The notes: a model not told the origin generated them from the letters alone. A DNA stretch of 64,000 nt from Deuterostichococcus epilithicus (GCA_033439295.1 JAVTLE010000008.1:2170001-2234000); one strand, 5' to 3'. Positions 12,722-25,421 are shown, counted from the first letter of the stretch. Numbers and translations: made by a program.

Positions 12722-15032
12722 ATGTGTGCGATGGAACATTGCCTCGGACATATACATGTCAGGTGCAATGCATCTGCCCAAGCGCGTAACAGAGCACACA
12801 GCCTGAGATTCCTACCAACGTCCCCGCTACATCTAGCACGATGTCCATCGGCCACATCACGGCATCTCATAGGCCGGCGGTGCAGCAGCACAGCAGCGCC
12901 GGCTTTTCTCAGGTCGATCCTCGGGCGAAGCCGGGAGGCTGAGCCCGCGCAGGCAGAAGCGGCCGCATCGCTTGAGGAGTCGCTGCTGTCCCGGCCGCCC
13001 GCCACCTCGCCGCCTCAAACGGCGCCGCCGGCGCCCCTGCTCAGCGGCTCCGGCGGTGGCATATTCTACTTCTGGCAGCTGGTGAGGCCGCAGCCTGTCG
13101 GTCGAGAGGCATGTCGTGCGGGAACTCCACAGCAGCGCGGAAGTGGCGTGCTGTCCTGGTCACAGTGTGTCCGTTCGCTTGCGGTGCCTTGCATCAGCCT
13201 GCGAAACCATTCTGCTTGCAGGGCGTCATCAAGTACCTTGCAGAGCGGTACGACTTGACCGACCCGCGGCTTGCGTTCCTTGGTGCTTCCGCCGGCAGCC
13301 TGGTGGTCACGCTCGCCGCGTGCGGCGTGCCTGCAGGTGAGCTTTACAACAGCATCTAGAGTATGCTCCGGAGCCTTTGCCTGCTGCAACGAGGGATCAT
13401 GTCATGCTGGGACATGTCTGGCCCTGGTCATCAAGACTAGGACTGCTGCCACGAACGATTTACAGCCTGGTACAACATGATCCAATCGTATGACTCCAGC
13501 CACCTCTGAAGCATAAACGAACCCAACACACTCCAGACAGTGCACATCTCGCTCGGCAGATGACGCGTTGGCGGCAGCGCACTCGCTGGCGCTGGAGTAC
13601 GGCATCTTCGAGCGGCCGCTGGGCGTCGCTGGCATCTGGGGCGGCCTCATCCGCCAGTGGCTGGACGGCCTGCTGCCGGAAGATGCCCTGGAGCGCTGTC
13701 GCGGCCGTGTCAAGCTGGTCGTCACCGAGGTGGGCGGGACCCCCTTCGGGATCCCCACGCACGTGGAGGATTCTGTCGCTGCCTCGAGCATCGAAGGGCG
13801 GGCAGCAGTGAAGGGTGCTCCTGCATGTGGTGGCGCCTGCGGCACGTCGATTGTGTTGCAGCACAGCATACCCTGGGGCCGCCAAGCAGGGACCTGCCTT
13901 CTCGACGCGGCACATCGGTCGTGCGCAGGCTGCCGGCTCCTGTGCCGCAACCGCCGAGGCAGGCATTCTTTCAGGTGGAGAGAAGGGGGGTCGGGTGCTG
14001 CATACGACGGCTTCTTGTTTTCCTCCCATGTGGGGGGCAATGACACCGCTGTCGCACACCCACACAGGTGCCTTCCTTTAGGCAGGTCTACCTCGAGGAC
14101 TTTGAGACGCGGGACGATTTGTTGGACGCCGCGCTTGCATCGGCGCATATACCTTTCTTGCTCGACTGGCGGCCTACAGCGACGGCGCGCGGGAAGTGGT
14201 TCGTGGGTGGGTATTCTCGTGTGGGCCGCTGCTGAGACACGTTCCGAGGACCTCGGAACATGCCACCAGGAGGCATGTTGTGAAGCGTGTTGTGATTGCT
14301 GGCAGCACAATCAGGCTGACTGAACTGAAAGGTTGTTGTGGTTGTGCAGATGGCAGCCTTCGCGACTTCATAGGTGGGAGTGCTTAGGGTCTTCAACAGA
14401 ACATGATGCGCACTTCCACTTGCAGCGCCGAGCGCCCCTGTGTGATGCATGCCATGATCGTGCATCCAGAACCGTATCAACGACCCACCTCCTTGCTGTG
14501 CAACAGAGTGGAAGAACAGCGACCTGCTGACGTGCAACGGTGCCGCCTTTGTGGTCGATTACAGCCAGGTATTCCAGCCGTGCTGTATCTGCTTAACACA
14601 TGATCGAAAAAATTAAACTTGGGACAGAAGTAAACATCGTGGTTTTTCTGAAAAATGCAGGACGTTGAACTCAAGACGGCGCGGCTGGATTTCGTCAAGC
14701 TTAAGCGGTATGAAGAGGTACGGTGCACACGCTAATGTGCTTGCTACCCGAAAAATGCCCCGCCTGGAGTTGCTCTCATCTTAGACTGTGGCGATCATGC
14801 CGGTGCTGCCCCAGGCTAGTATCAGAATGGAAGCTGAGGGTCATCAGGATTTAAATTGTGGGTGACTGCAAGTCCTCAATATTCTGCGCAGGTGGTGCAG
14901 CTCATGGACATGGGTTACAAGTACGCAGAGCGGGAGGACGCTCGCGGCCGGCTAGACCCGCACTTTGGGGTCGTGGCACGCCCAGACTTCATGCCAAGGA
15001 GCGGAGCCCCGCCGGCAGCGGCCTCCGCATGA
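12722..15032 (+). CDS. Patatin/PNPLA-like lipid acyl hydrolase, copy 2
   Basis: Tandem paralogue of the preceding gene, same domain order and high identity. It has SLEESLLSRPPATSP (copy 1: SLQETLLEEPPASVP), TAPPAPLLSGSGGGIFYFWQL, then GVIKYLAERYDLTDPRL, nucleophile elbow LGASAGSLVVTLAACGV, SLALEYGIFERPLGVAG, LLPEDALERCRGRVKLVVTEV, FRQVYLEDFETRDDLLDAAL, AHIPFLLDW and VDGSLRDFIEWKNSDLL, ending in MDMGYKYAEREDARGRLDP, HFGVVARPDFMPRSG and TGA at 15030-15032. The upstream ATG at 12722 gives a longer N-terminus than copy 1, so the start is uncertain. The first intron falls after FWQL instead of after GSGG, and intron 14374-14506 (133 bp) between DFI and EWKNSDLL is absent from copy 1. Confidence 0.85.
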
Positions 15033-15906
15033 CCCTGCCAAGGCCTGGGGCAGGCGGCTGTGACACCATGCGGCGTCAGGTGCAGGTAGCCGCAGCAGCC
15101 TGGCTGCGGCGGCGGCAACCGAAGCAGCAACAGCGACGCCACCGGCTGTGGCGCCCTGCGGCTTTACAACGGTGTCTGTGAGGCCTTCATAAAGCCCACG
15201 CGCAGCCCCGCGCGGCGCCATGGCTGGCTGGCTCGCTCGTGGCTGGGCAAGCAGCATCTCTGCACTCCCGAAAGGCGGGGATCGAGAACCACGCAGGCCG
15301 ACAGCCGCGCTTTTGCGCAGTTGGCGCTGTTGACTGCCGGCATGCACCAGCACAGCAGCGGCAATTGGGATTGATGTATCAGTTTGGATATCACAGGGGT
15401 GCAACATTCGAGGAGGCCGCTAGGAGGTACGCCAGTCTGGATTGGTTTGCAGCACTCGACATTCTTTCGGCACAGGCGAATGATTAGTTTCTGACACCCA
15501 TCCGTACGTGCGGTGCATCTCTTCCCTTCTAGGTTTAAGGACAGTACCTTTGCAGACTGAATCATCGTTCTGTGGCTCCACAGCGCGGGTGGTCCTGCTG
15601 CGCTTTTTAGTGCGCACCCCTTCACGCGTAATGGAGCAACGCCTCTAGAGACCGTTCTACACTCATCAATTAACTCAAATAATAGTGCTGACCCCAAACA
15701 GTTGTACAGCCCACAAGCTTTATGGCATGTGCCGACGGACACTGCGCTAGCTGTCACTTTCATATCCCTTCACGGCAACAGGATCGGATTGCTTTCGCGT
15801 CATTGACGCACATCTCACGCCAGTTGGCCGCACACAGGCAACGCTGGCTCACGTCTCTGCAGGGTCTGCAAACGGCCCAAACAGCACACGGGCCCGCCCC
15901 TCCCGC
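15033..15906. other. Intergenic between convergent genes
   Basis: About 870 bp between the ends of patatin-2 (+) and the quinone reductase (-). It should hold both 3' UTRs. No domain was recognised in the short open frames here. Confidence 0.55.
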
Positions 15907-17360
15907 TCACTTTTGCAGCTGGCGTGTCCAGGCCACCAGCGCCTGCACCACCGACCTGAGCCGCTCCCGTGTGGTATGGTCCAACAGCTCGCCAGTCTCT
16001 TCGTCGAAGAATGGGCCGTCTTTCAGACTCAGCCACAGGCCTGCAGCACGGCAGGGCATATTTCAGCAGGAGGGTGCATTGGGTTTCAATGTGGTTTGGA
16101 ATGCAACATTGCTGACTGGCTGGAGGTCTTGGCCACTTGCTGCAAAACATGCGCCAGCATGGGAAACACTGATCGGAACAACAACGTGGGTATGATCTTG
16201 CACCTGGCTTCTGGATGAATTGTAGGTCCAAGAAAACGCCTGCGCATATCATCAGAGGCTTGCAGCTAGCTGTCGGCCGCGCGTGCCACACCAGAGCAAC
16301 ACCGTTGACCGCCACCAAATGAAAGTCGACAGAGTCTTTCACTGGCTGCAAACGCGCACAAGTATCATGAGCGCCGGCGAGTAGCTACGTACCGCTCTGC
16401 CGCAGGGCTGACTGCCCCAGAATGCCGCTGAACGTGCCGGCGACGCTGACGACTGCCGCCGGCTTACCGCCCCACTCGTTCTTGGGCATAGGGCGGGACG
16501 CCCAGTCGATGGCGTTCTGCAGGCGGACTTGCAGAGTTGGCCAAGGCGCGCAGACGGTAATATCAGCGTCTGAGGCGGTCACGCTCAACATTTTCCCCAT
16601 GAGTCAGCTGCCCAATGCAGGACTTCTTGGCGCTGTTTAGCCGGATCTGATGCAGCAGCAGTATGCAGACGACCAGACTGTGCACCCTAACGACTCGCCT
16701 TCATTGGCGCCGCGATGCTGTAGTTGTACTCCGGGTTGGCAAACAGAATCGCGTCCGCCTCCCTCACCTCCTTCCGCAACCGTTCCACGGGTGCCGGGAA
16801 CCTGTTGTGCATGAGTGCCCTCTGTTCAACTGCTGCTGATACTGCACAGACATTTGGCAGCTTTGTAATGGCAGTCCTGCAACAGCAAACGGCTGGCCTC
16901 GTGGTCGGCGCCCTGGGGGTTCGGCATGTGCGGAAAACTCACTTTGCGCCACCCTCCACCCGCTCCTCCAGGTCCGTGTTGAGCAGCGGCAGGTCGTCGA
17001 TCCGGGCGATCTCCAGCGTCACGCCCTCCGGCAGCACCTGCGTGATGCATTAGGCATCTATCAAGCCGAGAGCTTAAATCAGCGCAAGAGTGTGAGGTTC
17101 CCTGAGACTGTGGCAGCGATGCGCCATGCCTAACCTCGTGACGAGCAGCCTGGCTCAGGGATGCTGGCAGGAGTCCGCACTTGTCAGATAATACAATTGC
17201 ATGCAAGTATCAGGCCGGACTGCTAGGGAGCATAACGAAGCAATACGATCTGATGCCACCCAACTCTTGAATATGATCTGACCACCTTCTTTGCTGCTTC
17301 GAGCAGCTTTGTATTCTGTGAGCCGCTCCTGATGGAGCCGCTGACCCCCAGGATGCGCAT
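15907..17360 (-). CDS. NAD(P)H-dependent FMN reductase / quinone reductase
   Basis: Flavodoxin-fold, FMN-dependent NAD(P)H oxidoreductase of the plant NQR/bacterial chromate-reductase type; it should reduce quinones by two electrons. Six exons read on the minus strand. Exon 1 (17360 to about 17285) MRILGVSGSIRSGSQNTKLL carries the phosphate-binding loop. Exon 2 (about 17041-16942) VLPEGVTLEIARIDDLPLLN. Exon 3 (about 16800-16699) VREADAILFANPEYNYSIAA. Exon 4 (about 16520-16391) NAIDWASRPMPKNEW and GKPAAVVSVAGTFSG. Exon 5 (about 16240-16206) GVFLDLQFIQKP. Exon 6 (about 16046-15907) DGPFFDEETGELLDHTTRER to TRQLQK-stop. The order and the LFANPEYN and KPAAVVS blocks are diagnostic. The start at 17360 fits the family, though a short upstream targeting exon cannot be excluded. 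Confidence 0.85.
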
Positions 17361-18181
17361 GGGGAGCGAGCTGCAGGTGGTCAGTCGTCGACAGGAGCGC
17401 GGACTCAGGTGTGCCGGCCGCAGCGGCCGCGCGGTTCTCAGCAGCTGCACGCTCATGGGGGTGGCACACACGATCTTGATCGATGGGTGGCTTGGAGAAG
17501 AGCAGAATGCGATGCAAACTTGGTGCATGCGCTGACCATGTCACTGCTGCACATCTGACGAGATCTCGGCACTTGCAAGCGTAATTCGTCCAAGGGCTAG
17601 GAAAACTTTCGTTTTGCTCTTTCGTTCCCCTTATTTTGTCGAAAACAGAAAACCAGTTGGGAATCCAGCCGCGGTGTTGGAAAACTCGTAGCAGTCACGC
17701 ACATCATGTGCATCTGGCGCAGGGTGTCCCAGGCACGTCTGTCGCGCTTTTCGAAAGGGCTATTCTTTCGAAATTTTGCCCCTTCCATGGAAGCAGGTAG
17801 GCGTCAAGCCGCGCCTTCCTTCGGCGCACCTTCGCTCGTCCCAGGACGACCGCTGCGCGCGTATTATAGATGAAGCACTGCGCCAGCGAGCCTTCACTTG
17901 CTGCTTACAATCTGTCGCATTCGATTGTTCATTTCCAGCGTTGCCGCCTGGTTGCCGCGCCGTTTGCGGAATTTGGTTGCCAACGAGCTGCAGTCGCTCG
18001 TCGCACTGCGCCTGAGTTGCAGTCCAGCGCTTGAAACAGTCCAGGTCGACATCGATTGTGGCTCAGAATTACATCAAATCTTTGATTGCTGCCTTGATCA
18101 GAGCACCACCGCACCACCGAGCAGGGCGCTGACCAGTGACCACAGCACGGCAAAACAGCAGAGCACGTTCCGGCCCGCAAC
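17361..18181. other. Divergent intergenic region
   Basis: 820 bp between the starts of the quinone reductase (-) and the KH-like gene (+). Positions 17595-17785 are AT-rich with repeated TTTCG/CGAAA motifs and may be promoter. An ATG near 17790 followed at once by a GTAGGC donor could be a first exon of the right-hand gene; this is unproven. Confidence 0.4.
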
Positions 18182-21100
18182 GATGCGTTTCAAGGACATC
18201 GCAGCGGCGGCAGCCGGCAGCAACATGGGCAGCAGAGCCTTAAACAACGACCAGCAGAGCAGGCACGCGCTGCAACTCGCTCCACCGCAGACTTATATGG
18301 CGGTATTCGTGCTCAATGGCTTTGTGGTGGCTGGAGGCGGCTCCCTCAGCGGTCGTGCTTGGCGCACATGGCTGGACGCAATCGATTTGCTTTGGTGTTG
18401 TATACCACCTCTGATGTGCGGCTTGGCGCGCCTGAGCCGTATCAGGCCGTGCAGCCGCCAGAGTGTGTGATAATGAAGGAGAGTCTGCAGTCTGCGCAGC
18501 AGACTCCACGCACAGGTCCAGCAGAAGCGGATTGCAGCTCGCTGTGCCGCGCAGTGGCACGGCAGTACTTGCGCGAGCAAATTTGGCCTGCAGCCCGCCC
18601 GTCCAGCTGGAAGTGCCGACCATGGCTGACCAGCCCGTTATCAGCGCCTCCCGGGCACCTTGCGCGGCAGCCAACAGCACTAAGTACAGCAGCGCCGCCA
18701 GCAGTGCCTAACAGATGGCGGACCGACGATCTGATGCTGCTGTCTGGGGTTCGGCCGCCGGCTTCGGGCTGCTGACCCAGGCACTCGAGATGAGGACGGC
18801 AATATGGATGCCCTGTGCCCTCAGAGCGGCAGTCATCTTGTTCACAAGGCCAAGCTGATGTCGGCAGTGATGTGCTCTATTGCAGGTGGCACCAGGACAA
18901 CGGCTGGGCCAGCATGCGCTACGGCTCCAGTGACGGCAGCAGCACCAGCAGCGCCGCCTCGAGCGCCGACGACGTCCAGTTCTGCGACGGCAGCAGCAGC
19001 AGCAGCAGCGCCTTTCAGCAGCCTGCCGCTTCCAAGATGAAGAAGCAGTGGCAGCAGCCCTTTGGCGGTGACCATGCGCAGAGCAGCATCGCCGCCGCAT
19101 CTGGTGGCAGCAGCAAGCCCGGCAGCAGCCTCAGCGGCCGCGCCCCCAGCAACCTGAGCGAGGTGGCCTCTTTGGCATTCAGCGATGCCAGCCCAGCACC
19201 CAGCGGCTGCCCCAGCCCTCGCCAGGTTTGCACTTTTATGGCTGTTGGCATGTCAACGCGGCACGATTCCTGTGTCGAAGCCTGGATGTCAGCTGCTGGA
19301 GCAACTTCGAGAACACTGTCCGCACCTCCAGCTTGCTATAGAAAGGCTGCCCTTGAGCCCTCGCCACCCATATGCACGCAATCTGACCACGGCACTTCCA
19401 CACCGCATTTGCAATCACAGGTGCTGCCGCAGCCGGGTGGCTGCGCGATGCCGCCGCCGGTGGCGATGGTGGCGCCCTCCGGCAAAGGCGCCATGCTGGT
19501 CGACGCCGTCTCCGGCCGCCTGGACTGGGTGCAGCCCAGCGGTAAGCAGCTGCAGTGTCCCTGTCTGGCACAACTCGACGCTCGTGCACAGCAGGATGTG
19601 CCAACATTTTGCCTCAGGCCAGCCGACATCGCTCTGTCAGGCAGCGGCAGCGTCTGCATCCGAGTGCGAGTGGGCCTGCTCAAAGACTTCTAGGATGCTT
19701 TCTACACACTGGTCATTGCCGGCGCAGTCAGCGGGACAGCTGGATCGATGGCCGGTCTGCTGCGCCGCAGAGGCCCAAACATCACACACATCAGCCTGAC
19801 AAATTTGTGTTGATCAACCTGCCGCAGGACCGCGCAGAATGGGGGAGGGCACCGAGGCGGAGGAGCAGGGCATCATCAGCTTCGCCGTGCTGCCGCAGGG
19901 GTGCGCACCCTCAATTCAGATGCTGCATAGTGGTAGACACCTGCCGTTTCTGTGCGCCGCACGCATCGCAGCTTGTCGTGCAGGAAGCCTGCTTGGCGCC
20001 AGGCTGCAAGGCCAACAGCACCTGCTGCTTGGTTCGGAGTTGCATTCTGCCTCGTTACTGGCTTCAGCAGTTCCACTGCAAAACTCGCAGGGGCGTCACC
20101 ATGTGCATCACGCTGCTGGCCAGCGGCTTCGTCATCGGTGCGCTTAGCTGCGCCTGTTGCGTGCATTGCGCAGCGCCAGCTGACTGATGCCTTGACCCCT
20201 TGACCCCTGAGTGCTCTGACTCTATATGCGCAAACTCCTTCCATGTCATCAGGTCTGGACGATGCACACAACATGCCTCGGCGCCTTGTCATTCACCTGC
20301 TGGCTTCTTTGCTGTCACACTAGACCGGGCCATGCCTCCATGTCAGCGCCTCGGTTGCTTGTCCTCGGCGCGCAGGCCCTGCGGGGACCTCTGTGCGGGA
20401 GCTGGCCCGCGTCACCGGCTCCGACATCAAGTCCTGGTCCGACGCTGCGTTGTCCGGCGGCCGCGCGCGGCCGGCGCGCACCTTCCTGATCACGGTAGTA
20501 CTACACCCTGGACCCTAAAGCCACTAGTGGGATCTTTGCGGAAACTGCTTTTGCCGCGTGCTGCACACGGCAGCTGTCATCAGAGCCGCTGCTCACAAGT
20601 GCGAGAGACCTCCCTGCAGCAGCGGTCATGCGCCGTAGTCTGGTATGAATTCAGTACAGCACTCGCCCTGCAGCTCTCGACTCGGGAGTCGAGACCCTGT
20701 CGGGAAGGGGTGGTGGCGCTGTCACGCATCAGTTGCACTGACAGTGATGCCGGCTGCAACACTACAGGGCAGCCAGGCGGCAGTGCTGGCGGCCTCGGAG
20801 GTGCTGGCGGCGGCAGTGGCGCGCTACAAAACCCTCTGCGAGGGCGCCTGCTTCGGTGCGTGTTTTTCACGCTGTCATGCATGCGCCCGAGCAAGCAGCT
20901 GAGAAACCAGATGCCATTGCCTCGGCTGGGTGCCTTGCATTCGGCAGGCGGATGACATGTCCTGTACAGCCGCCCTGCAAGGAAGCGGTAGTCATTTGTT
21001 AAAAGCCAGAAATTCCTAGGAGGCTGACTTGAAAATGCCAGCCATCGCAGTAGCACGGCATGTGCCGATCGCAACACCATCTGATTGCTGAGCAAGCGAC

Positions 21101-21807
21101 CAGGAGCTCATAGTCATGTTGTACTCAATCAGCCCAATCTTGATTCGTCTTCACTTCATGCGCAGGCCAGCAGGTGTCGCGCCAGCAGGTGGTGCGGGGC
21201 CTCATTTTCAACTATTCGCCGCCCCCACGGCGCAAGGTCCCGTTTGCAGCCAGCATCGCGTCCGCGCCGCCGAGGTCAGCGCCACGTGTGCCACCTCGAT
21301 TTACCTCGCTGCTGGCTGCTCTGTATTGCACGGGAGTCCCAGGGTGACGCCGTCAAGATATTTTCTCCATGCTGCTACTGTCAAGGGTCATACGTGTACA
21401 TCATGTCTGCTTCCTAGATCCTTGCGCGCTGCCATGCACATGGGGAGCCACACGCCTGTCACTGCACCGAGAAGTCAAGTCTTCCCGTTGACCAGTTCAA
21501 CATGCAGGTGTTCCGTCATTCTGGTCCCTGCTGTGCCGTAGGACGCTGGCCATTGCCGCATGCGCGCCGCAGCCCCAGCCGACGCGCCTCAACCCCTCCG
21601 CGCGCGCCTGGACCGCCAGCGACACGCCCCGGCACAGCTGCACAGCCGGCGGCGTGGCCACAAGCAACAGCGGCGGCGCCGCACCCCGCTGCCGGCCGCT
21701 ACGGCGGCGCCGCCGCGGCGGCCGATGCCCCTCTTCCCGGCAGCCAGCATCTGGGCGCCGCAGATCGGCTGCGGCGCCGCAGCCTGGTGATCTTGCACGA
21801 AGTGTAG
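18182..21807 (+). CDS. Probable KH-domain RNA-binding protein with Ser-rich N-terminal region
   Basis: The exon chain is incomplete. A possible first exon starts MRFKDIAAAAAGSNMG. Next is a Ser/Ala/Gln-rich exon (about 18885-19225; DNGWASMRYGSSDGSS, SGRAPSNLSEVASLAFSDAS), then VAMVAPSGKGAMLVDAVSG (about 19422-19541), MGEGTEAEEQGIISFAVLPQ (about 19839), CITLLASGFVIG (about 20095) and LDDAHNMPRRLVIHL. The best-supported part is a KH fold split over two exons: about 20390-20491 (TSVRELARVTGSDIKSW, PARTFLITG) and about 20766-20855 (SQAAVLAASEVLAAAVARYK). Exon about 21165-21273 follows (QVVRGLIFNYSPPPRRKVPF), then a low-complexity Ala/Pro-rich end whose frame is uncertain. The role would be binding of single-stranded RNA. 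Start, stop and several joins are guesses. Confidence 0.45.
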
Positions 21808-22832
21808 TAAAGAAGTGTACACCATCGCAGCAGGAGGCGACAGATGTTGCCGCTGATGCACACATGAAGCGGTTGAGCAGGGGACATGCAGGCTAGGTGC
21901 CGGCTGCTATTATTGCACAGGTAGCACCTAGCCCAAGACCACAGCTGAGCCGCAGCTACAAGGAACCAAGCCAACAGGAACAATGTTATTGTAGTCTCAA
22001 CTGAGCACGGCATGTTCGGCCACGACTCTAGCGGCATCAGCAGCTGCAGCAGGATCATAGAGTAGGTTGTCAGGATGTGTTGGCGGTTTGAGCCCGTCGT
22101 TTGGTTTGAGCACCCGTCAACGTTGTGGGTTGCATTGCGCCTGGCAGGCGCAAGCGAGCGGGGGCAACTGCGTGTGTGTGCCGCGGCACCTGCCATGACC
22201 GCCTTACTGTCAGAGCATAATGCTGGGTTTGGACGCACCTTGGCACCAGAAACGCAATCCCGGTCTTGGAACGATGATCATGTCGAAGTGCTTAGGCAGG
22301 CTTTGAGGAACAGACCGCTGTATAAATGTGATAGTACTCACAAGTAGTAATAGGAAGATATAGCCCATTGGTTTGACGTTCCAACAGCTCCATTTCTAGC
22401 AGCATGCGGCCGCCGCAAACTCTTGTACAAGTTTCCCCGCCAATCAAGCTCAGTACTGTGCCGAAGGGCAGTTGCTACAACACATTACATTGCACGAACA
22501 GAGTCGAGTACCTAGGGAATCAGCACGGCAGACTGCACAAACTGTGCTCAACTACCGAACTGCACATCTTTAACGCTTGCATGTGCTGCTGAATCCACAA
22601 TGCATCCAAAATTCCTTCATCGGCATGGCACGAAGGTTCCGTTTCGGTTTCGTCAGATGCTGCTGCACTGGGCTGTGTGCCACCAGTATCTGTACCTGCT
22701 CACCACAGTGGCCAGGTGCACAAAATTGACGGCGTGCGTCTCAGCGCTCTGCCGGTTTCGCTCCGTTACGAGCCGATCTCTAAGCACAAACAAATTGTAA
22801 TCCCACCAGAGGGGCCTCCAGTGTTCCGTTTG
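21808..22832. other. Intergenic
   Basis: About 1 kb between the convergent ends of the KH-like gene and the unrecognised minus-strand gene. It is AT-richer than the surroundings. No coding, RNA or repeat feature was recognised. Confidence 0.5.
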
Positions 22833-25013
22833 TCAGCTGCCTGAAGCAGCCGGCCCCGCCACCATAGCGCAGCGAGGAGACGGCCGCAGCGTTTCAGAAA
22901 GTCGTTCCAGGCACAGCCGCACGCTGCGCTGAGCGTTCTTGCCCGTCTTGAAGCTAGAGACTGGCACCACCGCCGCGGCTGTCCAGCGGCTGGAGGCGTC
23001 ACGCCGACGCCGATGCGCTGCGGCCGTGACTCGACTGCTGGCAACCGGGCGGGCCGCATATGCAGTGGCGCCACCCCCCTGCCATAGCCACGCCCGTCTC
23101 GCCGGACCAGGTGCTGCGCTCTCAATGGTGCCTGCCTCCCCACATCTCAGCAGTGCCGCCCCATCTCACGAGCTGCTCGCCGCCGATCGGTGCCGCCGGT
23201 CACGCCCCCCACCGCGCCAGCCGCGCGTGTAGCGCCGCCCAGTCGGCGTCATACGGCCATGACCGTCTTGCCGTGGCCTCATACCGGCGCCCGCTGCTGC
23301 ACCATCCTCGCCAGAATCAATGCCGCTGATCCCGGCTCACCGCACCAGCTGCGCACGCAGCGACGCCTGGCGGCTGACCTGGCGGTGCAGGCTGGACCAC
23401 TCGTCCTCCGTCTGCGCGCGCTGCGAGCGGCCGTGGAAGAAGCGCAGCACCTGCAGCGTGAGCCGGCGGCGGCGGCGGCGTGAGACACCCATCCGGAAGG
23501 CACTCTCTGCAGAGCTTCGGGGGATTGTGGCACAAGCAATCGGTGCAGTCCGAGCCCGGGGCAAGCTGGTCGTGCGGCAAGGCGCTGGGGTGCGTGCGTG
23601 CACTCTGTGGAGATTCCTTATCTCTGAGGTGGTCCACATGCACCGCGGCTCATGGCTGGATGTGCACTCGGGAGGCACACGCATCCGCCAGGACGCAGGC
23701 GGCAGCTGCGCCCAGAGTCTGGGACTGGAGGGGTCAGGACCCAGGGAAACCCACCGCGTCCACAGAGCCGACGACGGAGCCGTCCTCGCCCTTGAGCGCC
23801 AGCGACGCCTCCTCGTGATCTGCCGCCAGCACCTGCGGCAGGTTTGCTGGTGGTTTGGCGCAAGTGGGCAGACGGTTATTTGTCAAGACGATTGTCTGTC
23901 AAGCAGCGGGCTCTGTTGACTTGCGGTCTCCTGCGCCGAGCAGGTTGAGGCACGAAGGTGCCGCTGCGTGGCTGCAGCCACCGCCAGGAAGCAGCTCTTT
24001 CCGCCGGAGGGTCCGCGGCGGCAGCTCAGCGCCCCAGCGCTGCGGCACCACACCCAGCCGGCAGTGCTTCACCTGAGAGCGCTGGTGTCTGTGGCAGCAT
24101 CGCATGATGGCAGTGTCACCTTGTGCAGGGGGTGCTCTGCGGCGCCGAGCATGCCATCAGGGCCCGCAACCGTCACGCGGAGCGTCTTGGCATCGCGCGC
24201 CGCCGGTACCGCCACCCGCTCATTCCAGCCGGCACCCTGCATGCGGAGCCGCCACGATTTGAGGTCGGTGGACTGTAGAGTGGGAGGTTGAGTTTCTGCT
24301 GACAGGTCCGCTTCAGGGAATGGAGCCGGCGGCCCATAGAAGCACGTTGGTGAATTCAATGCCAGGTGGCTGCACATGCAGGCTCAGCTCGGTGTCCATC
24401 GGAAACCCCGCAGCATCCTGACAGCCAATGATCATGTGCTGGGCGCGCAGTTGTGGTGCGTGCCGCAAGCGCATGACATGTGTGATTCATCAAGATGGCT
24501 GCAATGCTCCAGCATGAACGATTCTTGACCTGAATATGCAACTCACTGTCATGCAGCCCTAAGCGACTGTATGTTGGCATCGCAGGCACGGCTGGGTAGT
24601 ATAACAGCAATGCCGGCGTCCGCCACGCCGATGCTCATGCGGCATTGAAGAGACAACACAAGCCGTATTGCGCTGAGCAAAGCCCCAGCTTGGCATCAAT
24701 GGAACGCGATGTCGCGAGATTCGATTCTGACTCGTACCTGCCAGCACCGGCCGGAAGTTGGGTCAGTTGCGGTTGTGCGCAGCGCCTCGACGGTGTGAAG
24801 GGCTCTTTTCGAGCAAAGTATCGCATGCAATCAGCTCAGAAGCGTCGAGCGGGGATCGGAATCAAGAGCACGATCCGCACGCACCGGCCTGGTCTCGCCG
24901 GAAATCTCGGTGCAGGCCGTCTCGCCGGTGCCGATCACCTCCAGTGCCACGTTCTTCGCGCTCTGCAGCTCCGTGCTAGATAGGTGCACCTGAATGCGTC
25001 CAGAAGGCGCCAT
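22833..25013 (-). CDS. Unrecognised multi-exon gene
   Basis: Protein-like segments with plausible GT..AG limits lie in order on the minus strand, but no family was recognised. They are: MAPSGRIQVHLSSTELQSAK (from 25013; donor near 24883); GVADAGIAVILPSRA (about 24630); TELSLHVQPPGIEFTNVLLW (about 24395); GWNERVAVPAARDAKTLRV and VAGPDGMLGAAEHPL (about 24230-24130), which loosely resemble the back half of a C2 beta-sandwich; LGVVPQRWGAELPPRTL (about 24050); VLAADHEEASLALKGEDGSV (about 23840-23760); FFHGRSQRAQTEDEWSSLHR (about 23440); SWPYDADWAALHARLARWG (about 23260); and FKTGKNAQRSVRLCLERLSE, ending at TGA 22835-22833. The exon chain is not assured, and alternative frames exist in several places. 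Confidence 0.27.
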
Positions 25014-25421
25014 CGCTGCTGTACTATGGCTGCACGAAGCTATCGATCCGAGTCCACGAGCCGCCTCTGCTGACGTGTTGTTGGTGCCGGCGATGCTCTG
25101 CGACGCACTCCACCCTGAAACTAGGCAGAAGCGTGGAGCTTGAGAGAGATTTCAAAGCGTGGAAGACAATGAGAGGTCTGTGTCGCAGCGGCGTGAAGCA
25201 CATTACACACGTGCTTCCCGAATCCCGACACGCCCGGGTTAGGACCTAGCAGCCTAACACTAGGCGAATTGCCTTTGCCACATCGGCAACCCATGTCTGT
25301 GCACTGTGCAAATCCTACTTCTGTGAAAAACGACTCGGAACGCTAAGGGGCTGACTGCTTCGAAAAGGACGCTTGCGAAGGACGCCGCCGCCATATTCAT
25401 ATTCATGCTGCCGATTTGCGC
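25014..25421. other. Intergenic between two minus-strand genes
   Basis: About 400 bp from the DDI1 stop to the start of the unrecognised gene. It should hold the DDI1 3' UTR and the neighbour's promoter. Nothing specific was recognised. Confidence 0.5.

Noticed and set aside
18240-19075. Minus-strand membrane protein (ALLAALLYLVLLAAAQ) opposite the KH-like gene
   Set aside because: One hydrophobic stretch only, with no coherent exon chain or family match. The plus-strand Ser-rich exon is better supported, though not certain.
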